A stretch of DNA of 64,000 nucleotides from Candidatus Zhuqueibacterota bacterium (GCA_022616415.1 JAKEEU010000316.1:16275-80274); one strand, 5' to 3'; counted from the first letter of the stretch, positions 53,095 to 62,151 are shown. Notes: generated by a model not told the origin, from the sequence alone. Numbers and translations: made by a program.

Positions 53095-54360
53095 TCACTG
53101 ATTACCGGCCACCGGCGGATTGAAATATCCGAAGCGCACCTGGGGAAATTTCTCGCGAACTTTCTGCAACAGCAACGGCATGCCCACCGCCTTCGTCACC
53201 GCGGGCAAGCCGATGCTGTCCACGTACCAGTCTGGATCGATGTTGAGATTGCGCCACTGAATCATTTGCAGGCCGGTGGATTCGATCAGACGCGACAAGG
53301 CGGCCCATTCATTCTCGTCGTCGGTCACCCCGGGAAAAGAGAGATAATTGATCGATGTCCACAGATCATGCTGCCGCGCGCGCCGGATGCTCTCCACCAC
53401 CTCGCTAAAACGATAGGCGCGGGGCTGATAATAAGCGGTATAAACCGCCTCTCGGGCGCTGTTCAACGAAACGCGAATGCTGTTCAAGCCGGCGTCGATG
53501 AGGCGCGACGCCATTTCCGGGCGGCTGCCGTTGGTGTTGAGATGAATCGTGCCACGCCCCGTTTGCCGGCGAATCTTTTTGATGGCGGCGGCGATGAGCG
53601 GCGCCTGCAAAAGCGGCTCGCCTTCACAGCCCTGACCAAAGCTGATGATGGCGTTGGGCGCGGATTCGAGGTGTGGAACCGCCATCTCAACCATCTCTTC
53701 GACCGTCGGGACAAAGCCGAGACGCTCGTGCGGCGACTGCACCGTATCCGGTGGCTGCTCGGAGATGCAGCCGACACAAGCCGCGTTGCACGCTCCCGAA
53801 ACCGCAATCGGCGCTTCCCAACGATTCAGGAAAAAATTTTGCGCATTCGGGCAGCCGTAGCGCAAAGCGCAATTGCTGCCGTGATGCGAAACCAGCCGGT
53901 TGTTGGGAAATTGTTGGCGACGCTGCTCCACCAGCCTTTTGATTTTGCCCAGCGAAAATTGCACGGGGTCGTGTTTCACATCGTCATCAACGCGGCGGGC
54001 TGGAACGTGAAATTGGCCGCGATACCAACAAACGGCACTGTAGGCATAAATCGGCAGCAAAGGCGCATCGCTTTGGCGATGATAAGCCGCCACCGAAAAA
54101 ACAGTGTAGCCCGGCGGCAAAAATGCGGCAACCGCTGTATAATCCACGAGACAGCGCGGGGCGCTGCGATCTTTTCGGGCAAAGCCGAGAGGGGCGCGCT
54201 GCGGCAGAAAATAAAGCCGGCTGCTCTCCGGCAACGGAATTAAAACGACGGGGTCGAGCGGATAAATTTCTCGGCCGCTGCGTCCGGCCGCGCGAAAATC
54301 GAGCAAATCAAAAATCTCGCCAGCGGCATTCGCGACAACGAGTCGGGGAAAATCTGGCAT
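53095..54360 (-). CDS. Radical SAM protein
   Basis: The 421-residue enzyme has a C-x3-C-x2-C cluster motif in SGACNAACVGCISEQ (about 191-205), a GEPLL motif (GQGCEGEPLLQAPLI, about 243-257) and a TNGSRPEMA strand typical of radical SAM TIM barrels. The N-terminal about 180 residues have several Cys/His, including HHGSNCALRYGCPNA, but I cannot say whether they bind a second cluster. The substrate is unknown. The last codons overlap an ACTGATTAC-type word repeat. Confidence 0.85.
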   Translation of the reverse strand: MPDFPRLVVANAAGEIFDLLDFRAAGRSGREIYPLDPVVLIPLPESSRLYFLPQRAPLGFARKDRSAPRCLVDYTAVAAFLPPGYTVFSVAAYHRQSDAPLLPIYAYSAVCWYRGQFHVPARRVDDDVKHDPVQFSLGKIKRLVEQRRQQFPNNRLVSHHGSNCALRYGCPNAQNFFLNRWEAPIAVSGACNAACVGCISEQPPDTVQSPHERLGFVPTVEEMVEMAVPHLESAPNAIISFGQGCEGEPLLQAPLIAAAIKKIRRQTGRGTIHLNTNGSRPEMASRLIDAGLNSIRVSLNSAREAVYTAYYQPRAYRFSEVVESIRRARQHDLWTSINYLSFPGVTDDENEWAALSRLIESTGLQMIQWRNLNIDPDWYVDSIGLPAVTKAVGMPLLLQKVREKFPQVRFGYFNPPVAGNQ

Positions 54361-54664
54361 CTTTACACTATACTAACTCAACCGGAAAAATGCAAGCGCT
54401 AACTTGGCCGGAAAAATTAATTGACTTTGGCCTCCGGATGAATTATATATTTGGGGGTATCCGGATTGGCCGAATCGTCCGGATCAGCATAGTGCCTAAA
54501 GTGCCAAATCTTTGCTTTCACGGCACTTTTTTAACCGCTGGTTCTCACAAATAGACACTAATTTTTATTCGCGTTTATTGGCGTTCATTCGCGGTAAAAA
54601 GCAAACGTTTATTTTCATCATTATCAGTTGTCGATTCCAGATAATAAAAATTGAAGTAAAATCA
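54361..54664. repeat. Repeat-bearing upstream region of the HExxH peptidase
   Basis: This stretch of 304 bp holds the second ATCCGGA/TCCGGAT element (54458-54484), also seen at 33072. A TTCGCGTTTATTGGCG-type word run lies near 54570. No coding frame is convincing; an open frame from 54512 joins the peptidase but lacks signal-peptide logic. Confidence 0.5.
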
Positions 54665-55465
54665 GTGCTAATCGCTTCTCACATTTTTCCCATGATCTTG
54701 GCATGGCTGTTTACTCTTCAAGAAGCCAAGTATCAGCTTGCCGAGAACAACGTGGTTGTTCGATTTGGCGAAAAACGCCTGGAATCGGAGGCGCAAGAGG
54801 TTTTAGCGCTGGCGATGGATGCCCGCGAGCAATTACTGGAGAAGTATCATCTCGCCTCATCCGCGCCGGTAGAAATTCGCTTGAGTGTGACGACCGCGGA
54901 GTTTTGTCAGCGCACCGGCACACCGTGGTGGCAGTCGTCGATTTATCGAAATCGCATCATTTATTTGCAGCCGGTGCGCGTATTGCGCGAACGAGGAATT
55001 CTCGCCACCACGCTTCGCCACGAGTTGATGCACCAGCTTGTGGATGAGCGCGCCAAAGGCAATGGCCCGAGGTGGCTGTACGAAGCGCTGGCGATATACA
55101 ATTCCGGTGAGATCGAGTTTCTCAAGCCTCGGTCTTCGAATGAAAATTTCAATAAAGAAAGTCAGGGCAAGCCGGCGTCGCAAACAGCAACAATCGACCG
55201 TTTAACTTGGAGTGAATTGGAGAATCGTTTGCAAGGAACAACCAGCCGGGAGGAAAGTGAGCATTTGTACTTTCAGCTTTACCATCTCGGCCGATTTTTA
55301 GAACGGAAATTTCAACCGTCAGAAATCACCGCGTTGTTGCTTCAGCTCGGCAAACCAGCCTCGTTGGCGCAGGCGTGTCGCGAAGCTTTGGGGATAAGCG
55401 CAAAAAATCTTGAACAAAATTGGCTGCAATATTGCGCGAAAGCATTTGCAGCAAGTATCCGATAA
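54665..55465 (+). CDS. Secreted peptidase-MA-like HExxH metalloprotease
   Basis: The likely start is GTG 54665 or ATG 54692, giving a short signal peptide (IASHIFPMILAWLFT); the open frame extends further upstream to 54512. The zinc motif is RHELMHQLV with a downstream GPRWLYEALAIYNSGE helix giving the third ligand. It is the same family as the protease domain of the 10812-13871 protein, but without propeller and barrel. It probably acts in the periplasm. Confidence 0.75.
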   Translation: MLIASHIFPMILAWLFTLQEAKYQLAENNVVVRFGEKRLESEAQEVLALAMDAREQLLEKYHLASSAPVEIRLSVTTAEFCQRTGTPWWQSSIYRNRIIYLQPVRVLRERGILATTLRHELMHQLVDERAKGNGPRWLYEALAIYNSGEIEFLKPRSSNENFNKESQGKPASQTATIDRLTWSELENRLQGTTSREESEHLYFQLYHLGRFLERKFQPSEITALLLQLGKPASLAQACREALGISAKNLEQNWLQYCAKAFAASIR

Positions 55466-55518
55466 AATGCCCCAAAACCATTGACACGCTTTCGTTGCGG
55501 TTCCCTTTTCGTTGCAAC

Positions 55519-56292
55519 TCATAGCTTCGGTGCGCAGCGGGCAAAAATCAGTCGCAGACCGTCGAGCGTCAAAAACGGCTCGACGCGTTCGACGGTTTTT
55601 AAATACGAAATCAAAATCGTCGCCAAGCCGCCGGTGGCGATAATTCGCGTCGCCGGGCCGAGTTGCTCTTGCAAACGCCGGTTGAGCCCTTCCACCATTT
55701 CGACGCCGCCAAACATTAAGCCGGATTGGATGCTCGTTTCGGTGGTTCGTCCGATCAGCTCCGGCGGAAAGTGCAACGCAACTTTAGGCAATTTGGCGGC
55801 AGCGCGGTGGAGAATCTCTGCCGTCGTTTCAGGCCCCGGCGCGATGATGCCGCCGAGATATTCTGCATTCGCCGAAATCACGTCATAAGTGGTGGCGGTG
55901 CCAAAATCCACGACCACGAGCGGGCCGCCATATTGCGCGAAACCGGCCACGGCATTGCAAATGCGGTCGGCGCCGACGTGGTGCGGGTTCTCGTAAAGAA
56001 TTTTGATGCCGGTATCAAGATCAGCCGTGACATTCACCATCGGCACTTTCAGGCGATTGGTGCCAACGCGCTCGAATACCGGCGTCAAATTCGGCACCAC
56101 CGAGCTGAGCGCAAAGCCGTCCAACTGGCTCGCCGCGAACCCTTCCGACTCCAGCAGCATTTTGATCAAAATCCAAATTTCGTCGTCGGTGCGCGCCACG
56201 CCGCTGCTGAGGCGCCACTGCGCGCGCAATTGCTCCTGTTCATAAAGCCCGAACGTAATGTTGGTGTTGCCGATATCAACGACGAGAAGCAT
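55519..56292 (-). CDS. coaX: Type III pantothenate kinase
   Basis: From ATG 56292 (AGGAG ribosome site about 7 bases upstream; a longer frame exists) the about 257-residue ASKHA-fold enzyme has the phosphate-1 motif VVDIGNTNITFGL, phosphate-2 DFGTATTYDVI, ADRICNAVAG in the pantothenate/dimer region, and ATGGLA near the adenosine site. It phosphorylates pantothenate as the first step of CoA synthesis, with no CoA feedback. It is monocistronic here. Confidence 0.95.
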   Translation of the reverse strand: MLLVVDIGNTNITFGLYEQEQLRAQWRLSSGVARTDDEIWILIKMLLESEGFAASQLDGFALSSVVPNLTPVFERVGTNRLKVPMVNVTADLDTGIKILYENPHHVGADRICNAVAGFAQYGGPLVVVDFGTATTYDVISANAEYLGGIIAPGPETTAEILHRAAAKLPKVALHFPPELIGRTTETSIQSGLMFGGVEMVEGLNRRLQEQLGPATRIIATGGLATILISYLKTVERVEPFLTLDGLRLIFARCAPKL

Positions 56293-56507
56293 GGTCATCT
56301 CCTGGTTTTGCAGGCGGTCATGACAGATGAGTCTGTGCTTCAAAATCCCAATAAAAAATCCTGGGGCAGCTGCATTTTTTATAATATACGCAAGGAAGGA
56401 GAAATTTGCAAGCCGATCACACAGCGACGAGCTTGCGGCCGTAGGCCACAACCCAACGGCCCCAGCCCCAAAGACTTGCCCCAACAGAGTTGTTTTCTAT
56501 AAAGCCC
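56293..56507. other. Intergenic stretch upstream of coaX
   Basis: This stretch holds the coaX promoter region (AT-rich near 56370-56400) and GC-rich filler. I see no gene. Confidence 0.35.
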
Positions 56508-56612
56508 TTACTCCTTCACCATCACATGCGGCACTCTGCCTAAATCCCAATCCAGCGCCAAGCCCACACCGGCTCTTTTCGCATGTTCCTCATATTTGAC
56601 GTAATGGGTCAG
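56508..56612 (-). pseudogene. C-terminal gene scrap (about 34 codons)
   Basis: A minus-strand frame encodes YVKYEEHAKRAGVGLALDWDLGRVPHV-type sequence, protein-like and ending in a normal stop at 56508. It begins abruptly after an in-frame stop next to the palindrome at 56623. It looks like the tail of a lost gene; I do not recognise the family. Confidence 0.4.
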
Positions 56613-56622
56613 TTACAGGTGG

Positions 56623-56664
56623 GTAGCGCAGACATCTTGTCTGCAGTCTGGAAGACTGCGCTAC
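56623..56664. repeat. GTAGCGCAG/CTGCGCTAC palindromic element
   Basis: 9-bp outer arms and inner AGAC/GTCT arms make a 42-base foldable unit followed by GTTTTT. The word 'gtagcgcagac...gtctggaagactgcgctac' resembles a widely seen intergenic repeat type. It may also act as a terminator towards the PEGA gene. Confidence 0.65.
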
Positions 56665-56693
56665 GTTTTTCCACCAATACGTGAGGCATTACT

Positions 56694-56769
56694 ATTTGAC
56701 TAAAAATTCACTTGTAACCAGGCATGTAATAGGTTATATTAACTGTGATCTTCAGTTTTAGATTTTATC
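56694..56769 (+). promoter_or_regulatory. Captured higBA promoter driving the PEGA gene
   Basis: TTGTAA (56712-56717), a 17-base spacer and TATATT (56735-56740) match the higB promoter at 9451-9479. The TAACC/GGTTA operator pair is conserved. The first six codons of higB follow (GTGATCTTCAGTTTTAGA), and the sequence then jumps to the PEGA gene start. HigA could still bind here. Confidence 0.7.
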
Positions 56770-56772
56770 AAC

Positions 56773-57666
56773 ATGACGACTCTGGAAAATACTATCGTCG
56801 AACGCCCAAAGCGAGCCGCGTTGCCATCTAATAAGACAAAAATTCGTTGTATTTGGGGTTATGGCAGCGTTACTTTTTTGCTCTTATGCAACCTCGCTTT
56901 CGCCCGACAAACTGAGTTGCCTCGTTACGCGGTCATTTCCGTTGAAGCACCTCAGCTTGGCCTTCCGGTTTTGATCGATGGTAAAGAGGTGGGATTCACC
57001 CCGTTACACCATTGGCCTCTCCCACCCGGCAAACACGAGATCGCCGTCAAGCGTTCATCGCCGGAAAGCTGGCTCGATTTCGATTGGACGGAAACCTGCT
57101 CGCTGCAAGCCGGCGATACGCTAAATTTGGTTGCGCGATTCTCAAAAGGCTATTCGCTTAATTCGACGCCTTTTGGTGCGGAAGTTTATGTCAACGGGAT
57201 TTTGCAAGGCACGACCCCGCTGGTGTTGCGCCTACCGGAAGGTGAAGTGGCGAATGTTGAAATACGCAAAATCGGTTATCAATCCGCGCAATTGCAAGTT
57301 GGCAAAACGAGCGAAACCGGCCAACTGGAAACGCGCCTTTACGCGGTGACTTTGAAAGCAGAAAAGGAAATCGCGCTGATTCGCGAAGTTGAGCAATCGC
57401 GCCGGCGCTTTCATACAAGCAAAAACCGGCGGATCGCTTGGGCCGCGGCCGGCGTCAGTCTGGCCTCCGGCGTTGCCGCCATTCTCTTGAAAGACAAAGC
57501 CGATCATTTTTACCAGCAATATCTCACCGCCGGCCGGCCCGCCGCCAGAGAAAGCGCCTACCAACGCGCAGTCGATTACGACCGTTACTCCGGCATCGCT
57601 ACCGGGGTTTTTGAAGCGAGCTTTGCGGTGTCGTTCTACTTTTTTCTCAAGTCCACTACAGAATGA
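56773..57666 (+). CDS. Secreted PEGA-domain protein with captured N-terminus
   Basis: The about 297-residue protein has a 25-residue N-terminal stretch (MTTLENTIVERPKRA) that matches the start of the nucleotidyltransferase at 8264. A hydrophobic signal segment follows (GSVTFLLLCNLAFA). Then come two PEGA-like beta units (VISVEAPQLGLPVLIDGKEVGFTPL, about 57-80, and GYSLNSTPFGAEVYVNGILQGTTPLVLRL, about 123-152) and a C-terminal part with a possible membrane helix (AWAAAGVSLASGVAAILL, about 216-235). Its natural start appears lost, so it uses the captured one. PEGA units are small beta domains, often near kinases or S-layer-like envelopes; the role is unknown. Confidence 0.75.
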   Translation: MTTLENTIVERPKRAALPSNKTKIRCIWGYGSVTFLLLCNLAFARQTELPRYAVISVEAPQLGLPVLIDGKEVGFTPLHHWPLPPGKHEIAVKRSSPESWLDFDWTETCSLQAGDTLNLVARFSKGYSLNSTPFGAEVYVNGILQGTTPLVLRLPEGEVANVEIRKIGYQSAQLQVGKTSETGQLETRLYAVTLKAEKEIALIREVEQSRRRFHTSKNRRIAWAAAGVSLASGVAAILLKDKADHFYQQYLTAGRPAARESAYQRAVDYDRYSGIATGVFEASFAVSFYFFLKSTTE

Positions 57667-57675
57667 ATTGAGGCT

Positions 57676-58731
57676 ATGAATGCGCTTTCATTGTTGGGTT
57701 CAACTCTCGGCCTGGGTTTCGCGGCGGGCCTGAATATCTATGCCACCGTTCTCGTCGTCGGCTTGGGTGTGCGTTTCGGTTTTATTCATCTGGCGCCTGA
57801 ATTGTCGCAATTGGAAGTGCTGGCCAACCCGTATATCTTGGCCATCGCCGGTTTTATTTATTTTGTCGAGTTCTTCGCGGACAAGATTCCCTGGGTGGAT
57901 AGCTTTTGGGATTCTTTTCATACGTTCATCCGGCCGGTTGGCGCGGCGATCATCGGTGTCACCGCCATTGGTGAATTTGACCCCGTCACAAAAATGGCCG
58001 TCATGTTGCTCAGCGGAGGCGTCGCGTTTTCCAGTCACACCACGAAAGCCGGAACGCGCCTAGCCGTCAATCAAAGTCCTGAGCCGTTCACCAATGTCGG
58101 TCTCAGCCTCTTTGAAGATGTCCTTGCGGTCGCGGTAACCTGGCTGTCCTTGACGCACCCGATGGCGATGCTCGTTCTTGTGGCGCTGTTTCTTGCCATT
58201 TTCTTGTGGATCTCGCCAAAGATTTTTCGTTTGCTGCGTTTGGAATTCATCGCGGTTCGGGCTTGGTTGAACAAGCATCTGTCGCCCGAATCGAGTTATT
58301 CAACGGCAGGCGACGCCAGCGCCAACGCGCTTCTCGCAACGGCAACGGAGAAATACCTTGATTATTGGCAAAAGAAATTTCCCGGCGAAAAATTGGTATT
58401 TTGCGTCAAATGTGTGGCAGGCAAAGGCGTGAAAGGGTTGCGCCATTCGATCGGTTTTCTGCAACTGAGCGACCACTGGCGCCTGATTTTCATCACGAGG
58501 AGGTCATTCCGGTTTCGCCATCAGCAGATCGATTTGAGCAGCCTGGACGAGCTTCAATTCAAGAAAGGGCTGTTGCTCGACCGGATCTCTTGGAAAACGG
58601 AGCGCAAACAACAGACCTTTCATTTCTTCAAACATCGGTTGAATCATGGACAGGAAGTTTTGCAGACTTTGCAGAAGGCAAAAAATGAGCAAGCCGCTGC
58701 TGATTTTCGCTTGGCTGATGCTGTTTTGTAA
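57676..58731 (+). CDS. DUF4126 membrane protein with C-terminal PH-like region
   Basis: The first about 200 residues are hydrophobic with five or six membrane segments and the DUF4126 pattern (GSTLGLGFAAGLNIYATVLVVG, then SGGVAFSSHTTKAGTRLAVNQSPEPFTNV). The last about 110 residues are a soluble beta-rich domain. It starts 9 bp after the PEGA gene stop and overlaps the barrel gene at its end, suggesting one operon. The function is unknown. Confidence 0.8.
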   Translation: MNALSLLGSTLGLGFAAGLNIYATVLVVGLGVRFGFIHLAPELSQLEVLANPYILAIAGFIYFVEFFADKIPWVDSFWDSFHTFIRPVGAAIIGVTAIGEFDPVTKMAVMLLSGGVAFSSHTTKAGTRLAVNQSPEPFTNVGLSLFEDVLAVAVTWLSLTHPMAMLVLVALFLAIFLWISPKIFRLLRLEFIAVRAWLNKHLSPESSYSTAGDASANALLATATEKYLDYWQKKFPGEKLVFCVKCVAGKGVKGLRHSIGFLQLSDHWRLIFITRRSFRFRHQQIDLSSLDELQFKKGLLLDRISWKTERKQQTFHFFKHRLNHGQEVLQTLQKAKNEQAAADFRLADAVL

Positions 58732-59170
58732 CTTCGCCGGCGCGCAAGATCGCGGCTTTGGCTTGGGCATCATCCTTGGCGAGCCTACCGGCATCAGCTT
58801 GAAGGGCTGGCAGGGAAGATCAACGGCCATCGATGGGGCTTTAGCCTGGTCGTTTGCCGGTAAAGATTTTTTTCAGATTCACGGGGACTACCTTGCGCAC
58901 AACTTCGCATTGATAAAAGTGGAAAAGGGGAAACTGCCGTTTTATTACGGGATCGGCGGCCGCATCAAGTTTTTCAACAACGACGACGGCGGGAAAGCGC
59001 GAGATAACGACAAAACGAGAATCGGCGTCCGTGTGCCTCTCGGCCTGGCGTACTTGTTCGAGAGAACGACGCTCGATATTTTTCTCGAGGTCGTTCCCAT
59101 TCTTGATTTGATTCCGGAAACGGAGCTTGATTTGAACGCCGCTATCGGCATTCGCTACTTTTTTAAATGA
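58685..59170 (+). CDS. Small outer-membrane beta-barrel protein
   Basis: From ATG 58685 (GAAGG ribosome site) the protein has a signal peptide (KPLLIFAWLMLFCNFAGA) and eight-strand-like alternating pattern (GFGLGIILGEPTGISLKGW, YYGIGGRIKF, IGVRVPLGLAYLFE, LNAAIGIRYFF). It ends in a Phe-rich strand, RYFFK. The start overlaps the DUF4126 gene by 47 bp. It resembles DUF3996-type barrels. Confidence 0.75.
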   Translation: MSKPLLIFAWLMLFCNFAGAQDRGFGLGIILGEPTGISLKGWQGRSTAIDGALAWSFAGKDFFQIHGDYLAHNFALIKVEKGKLPFYYGIGGRIKFFNNDDGGKARDNDKTRIGVRVPLGLAYLFERTTLDIFLEVVPILDLIPETELDLNAAIGIRYFFK

Positions 59171-59250
59171 CTGAATGATAGGGTCAAAATAATTGGCCAC
59201 GTTCACAGGATGCAAAAACGCGGAGCTTTCGATTTTCTCTCGGGCCGCCA

Positions 59251-59856
59251 ATGCCTTCGATCTATGATTTAAAACCCAAATTCCAGAATCTGCTCCGGCC
59301 TTTAATCAAACGGCTTGCCGATTTCGGGTTGAAGCCGAACGCTATTACTTTGCTCGCCCTTCTCGGATCGATCGTTGTCGGCGTAGCGGTTTTGCAAGCC
59401 GCCAAACACCCGGCAGTTCTGCTGCTCCTGCCGGTCTGGCTTTTCGCGCGCATGGCGCTCAACGCCATCGATGGCATGATGGCGCGCGAGCTGCAAATGT
59501 CCACCTCGCTTGGCGCGGTGTTGAACGAGCTTGGCGACGTGCTTTCCGATATTGGACTTTATTTGCCGCTGGCTTTTTTGCACGAGCCTGCAACGTGGCC
59601 GATAGTGGCCTTCGTTCTCGGCGCCACGCTCACGGAATTTTGCGGCGTGTTGGGCCGTGCGCTCGGCGGGAGCCGCCATTACGAAGGGCCGATGGGCAAG
59701 AGCGACCGCGCCTTTGTCGTTGGCGCCGTTGCCTTGATAACCGTGGTCGTGCCGCATGCCATGGCGTTTTGGCCGTGGATCTTCAGCGCCGCCACTTTTT
59801 TGACAGCGGTGACTTGTTGGAATCGTACCTCAAAAGCGCTTCGTGAGCTAAAATGA
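59251..59856 (+). CDS. CDP-alcohol phosphatidyltransferase family protein (YnbA-like)
   Basis: The about 201-residue membrane protein has the CDP-alcohol signature in variant form: NAIDGMMARELQMSTSLGAV, then LNELGDVLSD. Relative to D1xxD2GxxAR...GxxxD3xxxD4, D1 and D3 are Asn, as in the YnbA-like subfamily from my memory of the E. coli protein. The later LTEFCGVLGRALGG and GPMGKSDRA also fit YnbA. It should join a CDP-activated lipid to an alcohol, product unknown. It overlaps the methyltransferase by 4 bp. Confidence 0.85.
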   Translation: MPSIYDLKPKFQNLLRPLIKRLADFGLKPNAITLLALLGSIVVGVAVLQAAKHPAVLLLLPVWLFARMALNAIDGMMARELQMSTSLGAVLNELGDVLSDIGLYLPLAFLHEPATWPIVAFVLGATLTEFCGVLGRALGGSRHYEGPMGKSDRAFVVGAVALITVVVPHAMAFWPWIFSAATFLTAVTCWNRTSKALRELK

Positions 59857-60698
59857 AAAAAATGCCATCCTTCGAAGAACTGCAGAAACCTCTGCCGTTT
59901 TATTCTCCCAAAAATCTCGTTTACGCGCTCGTGCGCGCGCTGCTGAAAACCGTCGGCAATATTGCGAACGGCGTCGGCATCGGCAACAAGTTCGGATATG
60001 ACTCCGGCGTTATGCTGGATTACGTTTACAAAAACCAAGCCTCAGGCAAATTGCTCGTGGGCAAGCTGATGGATCGCTCGTACCTCAACGCCGTGGGCTG
60101 GCGCGGCATTCGTCTGCGCAAAGTTTTGATCAAAGAGTATCTCGAACGGGTCGTGCAAGCGCAGCTCGAGAAAAAATCCTCAATCCGCTACCTCGATATC
60201 GCCTGTGGCGGCGGAGAATATGACATCGAAGTTTTGGAAAAATTCGATCAGCACAAAATTCAGGCGGAGCTGCGCGATTACAAATTGGAGAATATCGAGA
60301 AAGCACGGCAAAACGCGCAGGCGCGCGGCTTGCAAAATATTCGTTTCCAACAGGCCGATGCCTTCGATCCCCAAAATTATCGAGAGAAATGGGATGTTAT
60401 CGTCTCGTCCGGATTTTGGGAAATCATCGACAACGACGATTTGGTGAAAGGCTGTCTGCTCAATGCAGCCAAGTGTCTCGACCCCGGCTCCGTTCTCGTG
60501 TTTACGATTCAGCCTTATCACCCGCAACTGGAGTTCATTGCGCGCACGCTGGTCTCCAACACCGGCCAGCCGTGGATCATGCGATTGCGCAGCCTCGATT
60601 TGTTCAAAGCGTGGATGAAGGAAGCGCAATTGCAGTACGTGTCACACCAAATGGAAAAGCACGGCATTTTTGGCGTCGTGGAAGCGGTTAAAGTTTAG
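59853..60698 (+). CDS. Class I SAM-dependent methyltransferase (YnbC C-terminal-like)
   Basis: The 281-residue protein has the SAM-binding motif YLDIACGGGEYDIEVL (about 108-123), an acidic LRDYKLENIEKA and a QQADAFD, then GFWEIIDNDDLV. Order and family match the methyltransferase part of E. coli YnbC, next to ynbA; here the hydrolase part is absent. It is translationally coupled to the CDP-alcohol transferase (ATGA overlap), so it may modify its lipid product. Confidence 0.8.
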   Translation: MKKMPSFEELQKPLPFYSPKNLVYALVRALLKTVGNIANGVGIGNKFGYDSGVMLDYVYKNQASGKLLVGKLMDRSYLNAVGWRGIRLRKVLIKEYLERVVQAQLEKKSSIRYLDIACGGGEYDIEVLEKFDQHKIQAELRDYKLENIEKARQNAQARGLQNIRFQQADAFDPQNYREKWDVIVSSGFWEIIDNDDLVKGCLLNAAKCLDPGSVLVFTIQPYHPQLEFIARTLVSNTGQPWIMRLRSLDLFKAWMKEAQLQYVSHQMEKHGIFGVVEAVKV

Positions 60699-60869
60699 TT
60701 TGGCACGCTTATGCCCAAGCCTAAGAATAATTCCTAATCGGGATTTGTGATAAGATTTGCGAAGTTTCGATATATGACTGGGCGCGCGTCCCACATGCGT
60801 CAGATGGCGATAAAGTTGATCGAACATTAGAACAGTAGTTGGATTGTCTTACTTTACAAGAGGTTGCAA

Positions 60870-61346
60870 ATGTTACCAGCAGCAATAAGAGTTCTCCCAT
60901 TGAGTCGAACTAGCGAATCCGAAGCATTCGGATCAATTGAAAATGCCGTTGAATTTTTCTGTAGCTATTTACCAAGCCGTAACCCTAGGGGGAGGTTTAA
61001 CATTCCTTCCAATACAAAATTCAAGAGGGACTCACTCGTTTTATTTCAATATATGGAAGAAAGAAACGAACCAAAGATAATTGCACATGCTCTGTTGATA
61101 AGCGATGGATGCGTGTACAGTAATGATGAAGATGGTTATGTCGGTTATTATGTTTTTGAACCAGGTAGCATAAATTTTTATCATGGCTTTGTCACAAAAA
61201 GGGAAATTTATGAAATCTGGCAAAAAAACTTGGGAGCAAGAGCAAGACTTAACTTGGCCGTTTCTAAGTATGATGAATATATGAGTTTTTTGGAAAACAG
61301 AGGCAATACAAAATCCAGATGTAAAAATGTAAATGAGTCAAAATAG
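60870..61346 (+). CDS. AT-rich hypothetical protein (about 158 aa) inserted in the lipid cluster
   Basis: From ATG 60870 (AAGAGG ribosome site) the protein is mixed alpha/beta. It has clear blocks (RVLPLSRTSESEAFGSIENAVEFFCSYLP as a pattern, then VLFQY and IIAHALLISDGCVYSNDEDGY, then SINFYHGFVTKREIYEIW) but no family that I can name. It is much AT-richer than neighbours and separates the methyltransferase from the DUF2238 gene, so it is likely an insertion. Confidence 0.6.
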   Translation: MLPAAIRVLPLSRTSESEAFGSIENAVEFFCSYLPSRNPRGRFNIPSNTKFKRDSLVLFQYMEERNEPKIIAHALLISDGCVYSNDEDGYVGYYVFEPGSINFYHGFVTKREIYEIWQKNLGARARLNLAVSKYDEYMSFLENRGNTKSRCKNVNESK

Positions 61347-61491
61347 GTGCGGTGACTAACGAAATAAGAATTCGTGCGGCGAAGCCGTGCCGTGAATTTC
61401 GTGGAATTGGTGGATTCGAACTGTCTTGCTCGCAATAAGTGCTGAGGAAGCTGCGCCGCCGCACAACATCGCGTTCTCACAGGAAAATACT

Positions 61492-62151
61492 ATGTTCACA
61501 ACCTCGGTCTCGCGCATTCATCCGAATTTTCGAGAAAATCGCTTGTTGCAGGGTTTGGCCGTTTGGTATCTCGCGATATGGACATGGGCCGCGATCTCGC
61601 CGCATAATCGCTTCGATTGGCTGTTGGAGAACATTTTAGTGTTTATTCTCGTTGGCACGTTGGTCGCAACCTACCGCAAGTTTCCACTTTCCGACTTGAC
61701 TTACCTGCTCATAACTGTTTTCATGACGCTGCACACGATTGGATCGCATTACACTTATTCGGAAGTTCCGTTCGGCTACTGGCTGAAAGAAAACTTCGCG
61801 CTGAGCCGCAATCCCTTCGACCGCATCGTACACTTCTCTTTCGGCCTGTTGATGGCCTATCCGATTCGCGAAATTTTTCTCCGCGTCGTCAACACGCGCG
61901 GCTTTTGGACATATTATCTGCCGCTCGACGTCACGATGGCCTTCAGTTGCGTCTATGAAATTATCGAAGCTGCCGTCGCTTGGACGGTCAGTCCCGAGCT
62001 TGGCGATGCTTATCTCGGAACGCAAGGCGACATCTGGGATGCGCAAAAGGACATGCTGCTCGCCACGACCGGCGCCATCATCGCCATGATTGTTACAGCC
62101 ATTGTGCGAAAATTTTTTTACAATGATGCACCGGCAGTTCCGGCGACCTAA
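61492..62151 (+). CDS. DUF2238 (YjdF-like) membrane protein
   Basis: From ATG 61492 (AGGA ribosome site; a longer frame exists to 61426) the about 219-residue protein has five or six membrane helices. It carries the family motifs NPFDRIVHFSFGLLMAYPIRE and GTQGDIWDAQKDMLLATTGAI, with acidic and His residues that could bind metal. The function is unknown. It stands between the YnbA/methyltransferase pair and the cytidylyltransferase. Confidence 0.88.
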   Translation: MFTTSVSRIHPNFRENRLLQGLAVWYLAIWTWAAISPHNRFDWLLENILVFILVGTLVATYRKFPLSDLTYLLITVFMTLHTIGSHYTYSEVPFGYWLKENFALSRNPFDRIVHFSFGLLMAYPIREIFLRVVNTRGFWTYYLPLDVTMAFSCVYEIIEAAVAWTVSPELGDAYLGTQGDIWDAQKDMLLATTGAIIAMIVTAIVRKFFYNDAPAVPAT

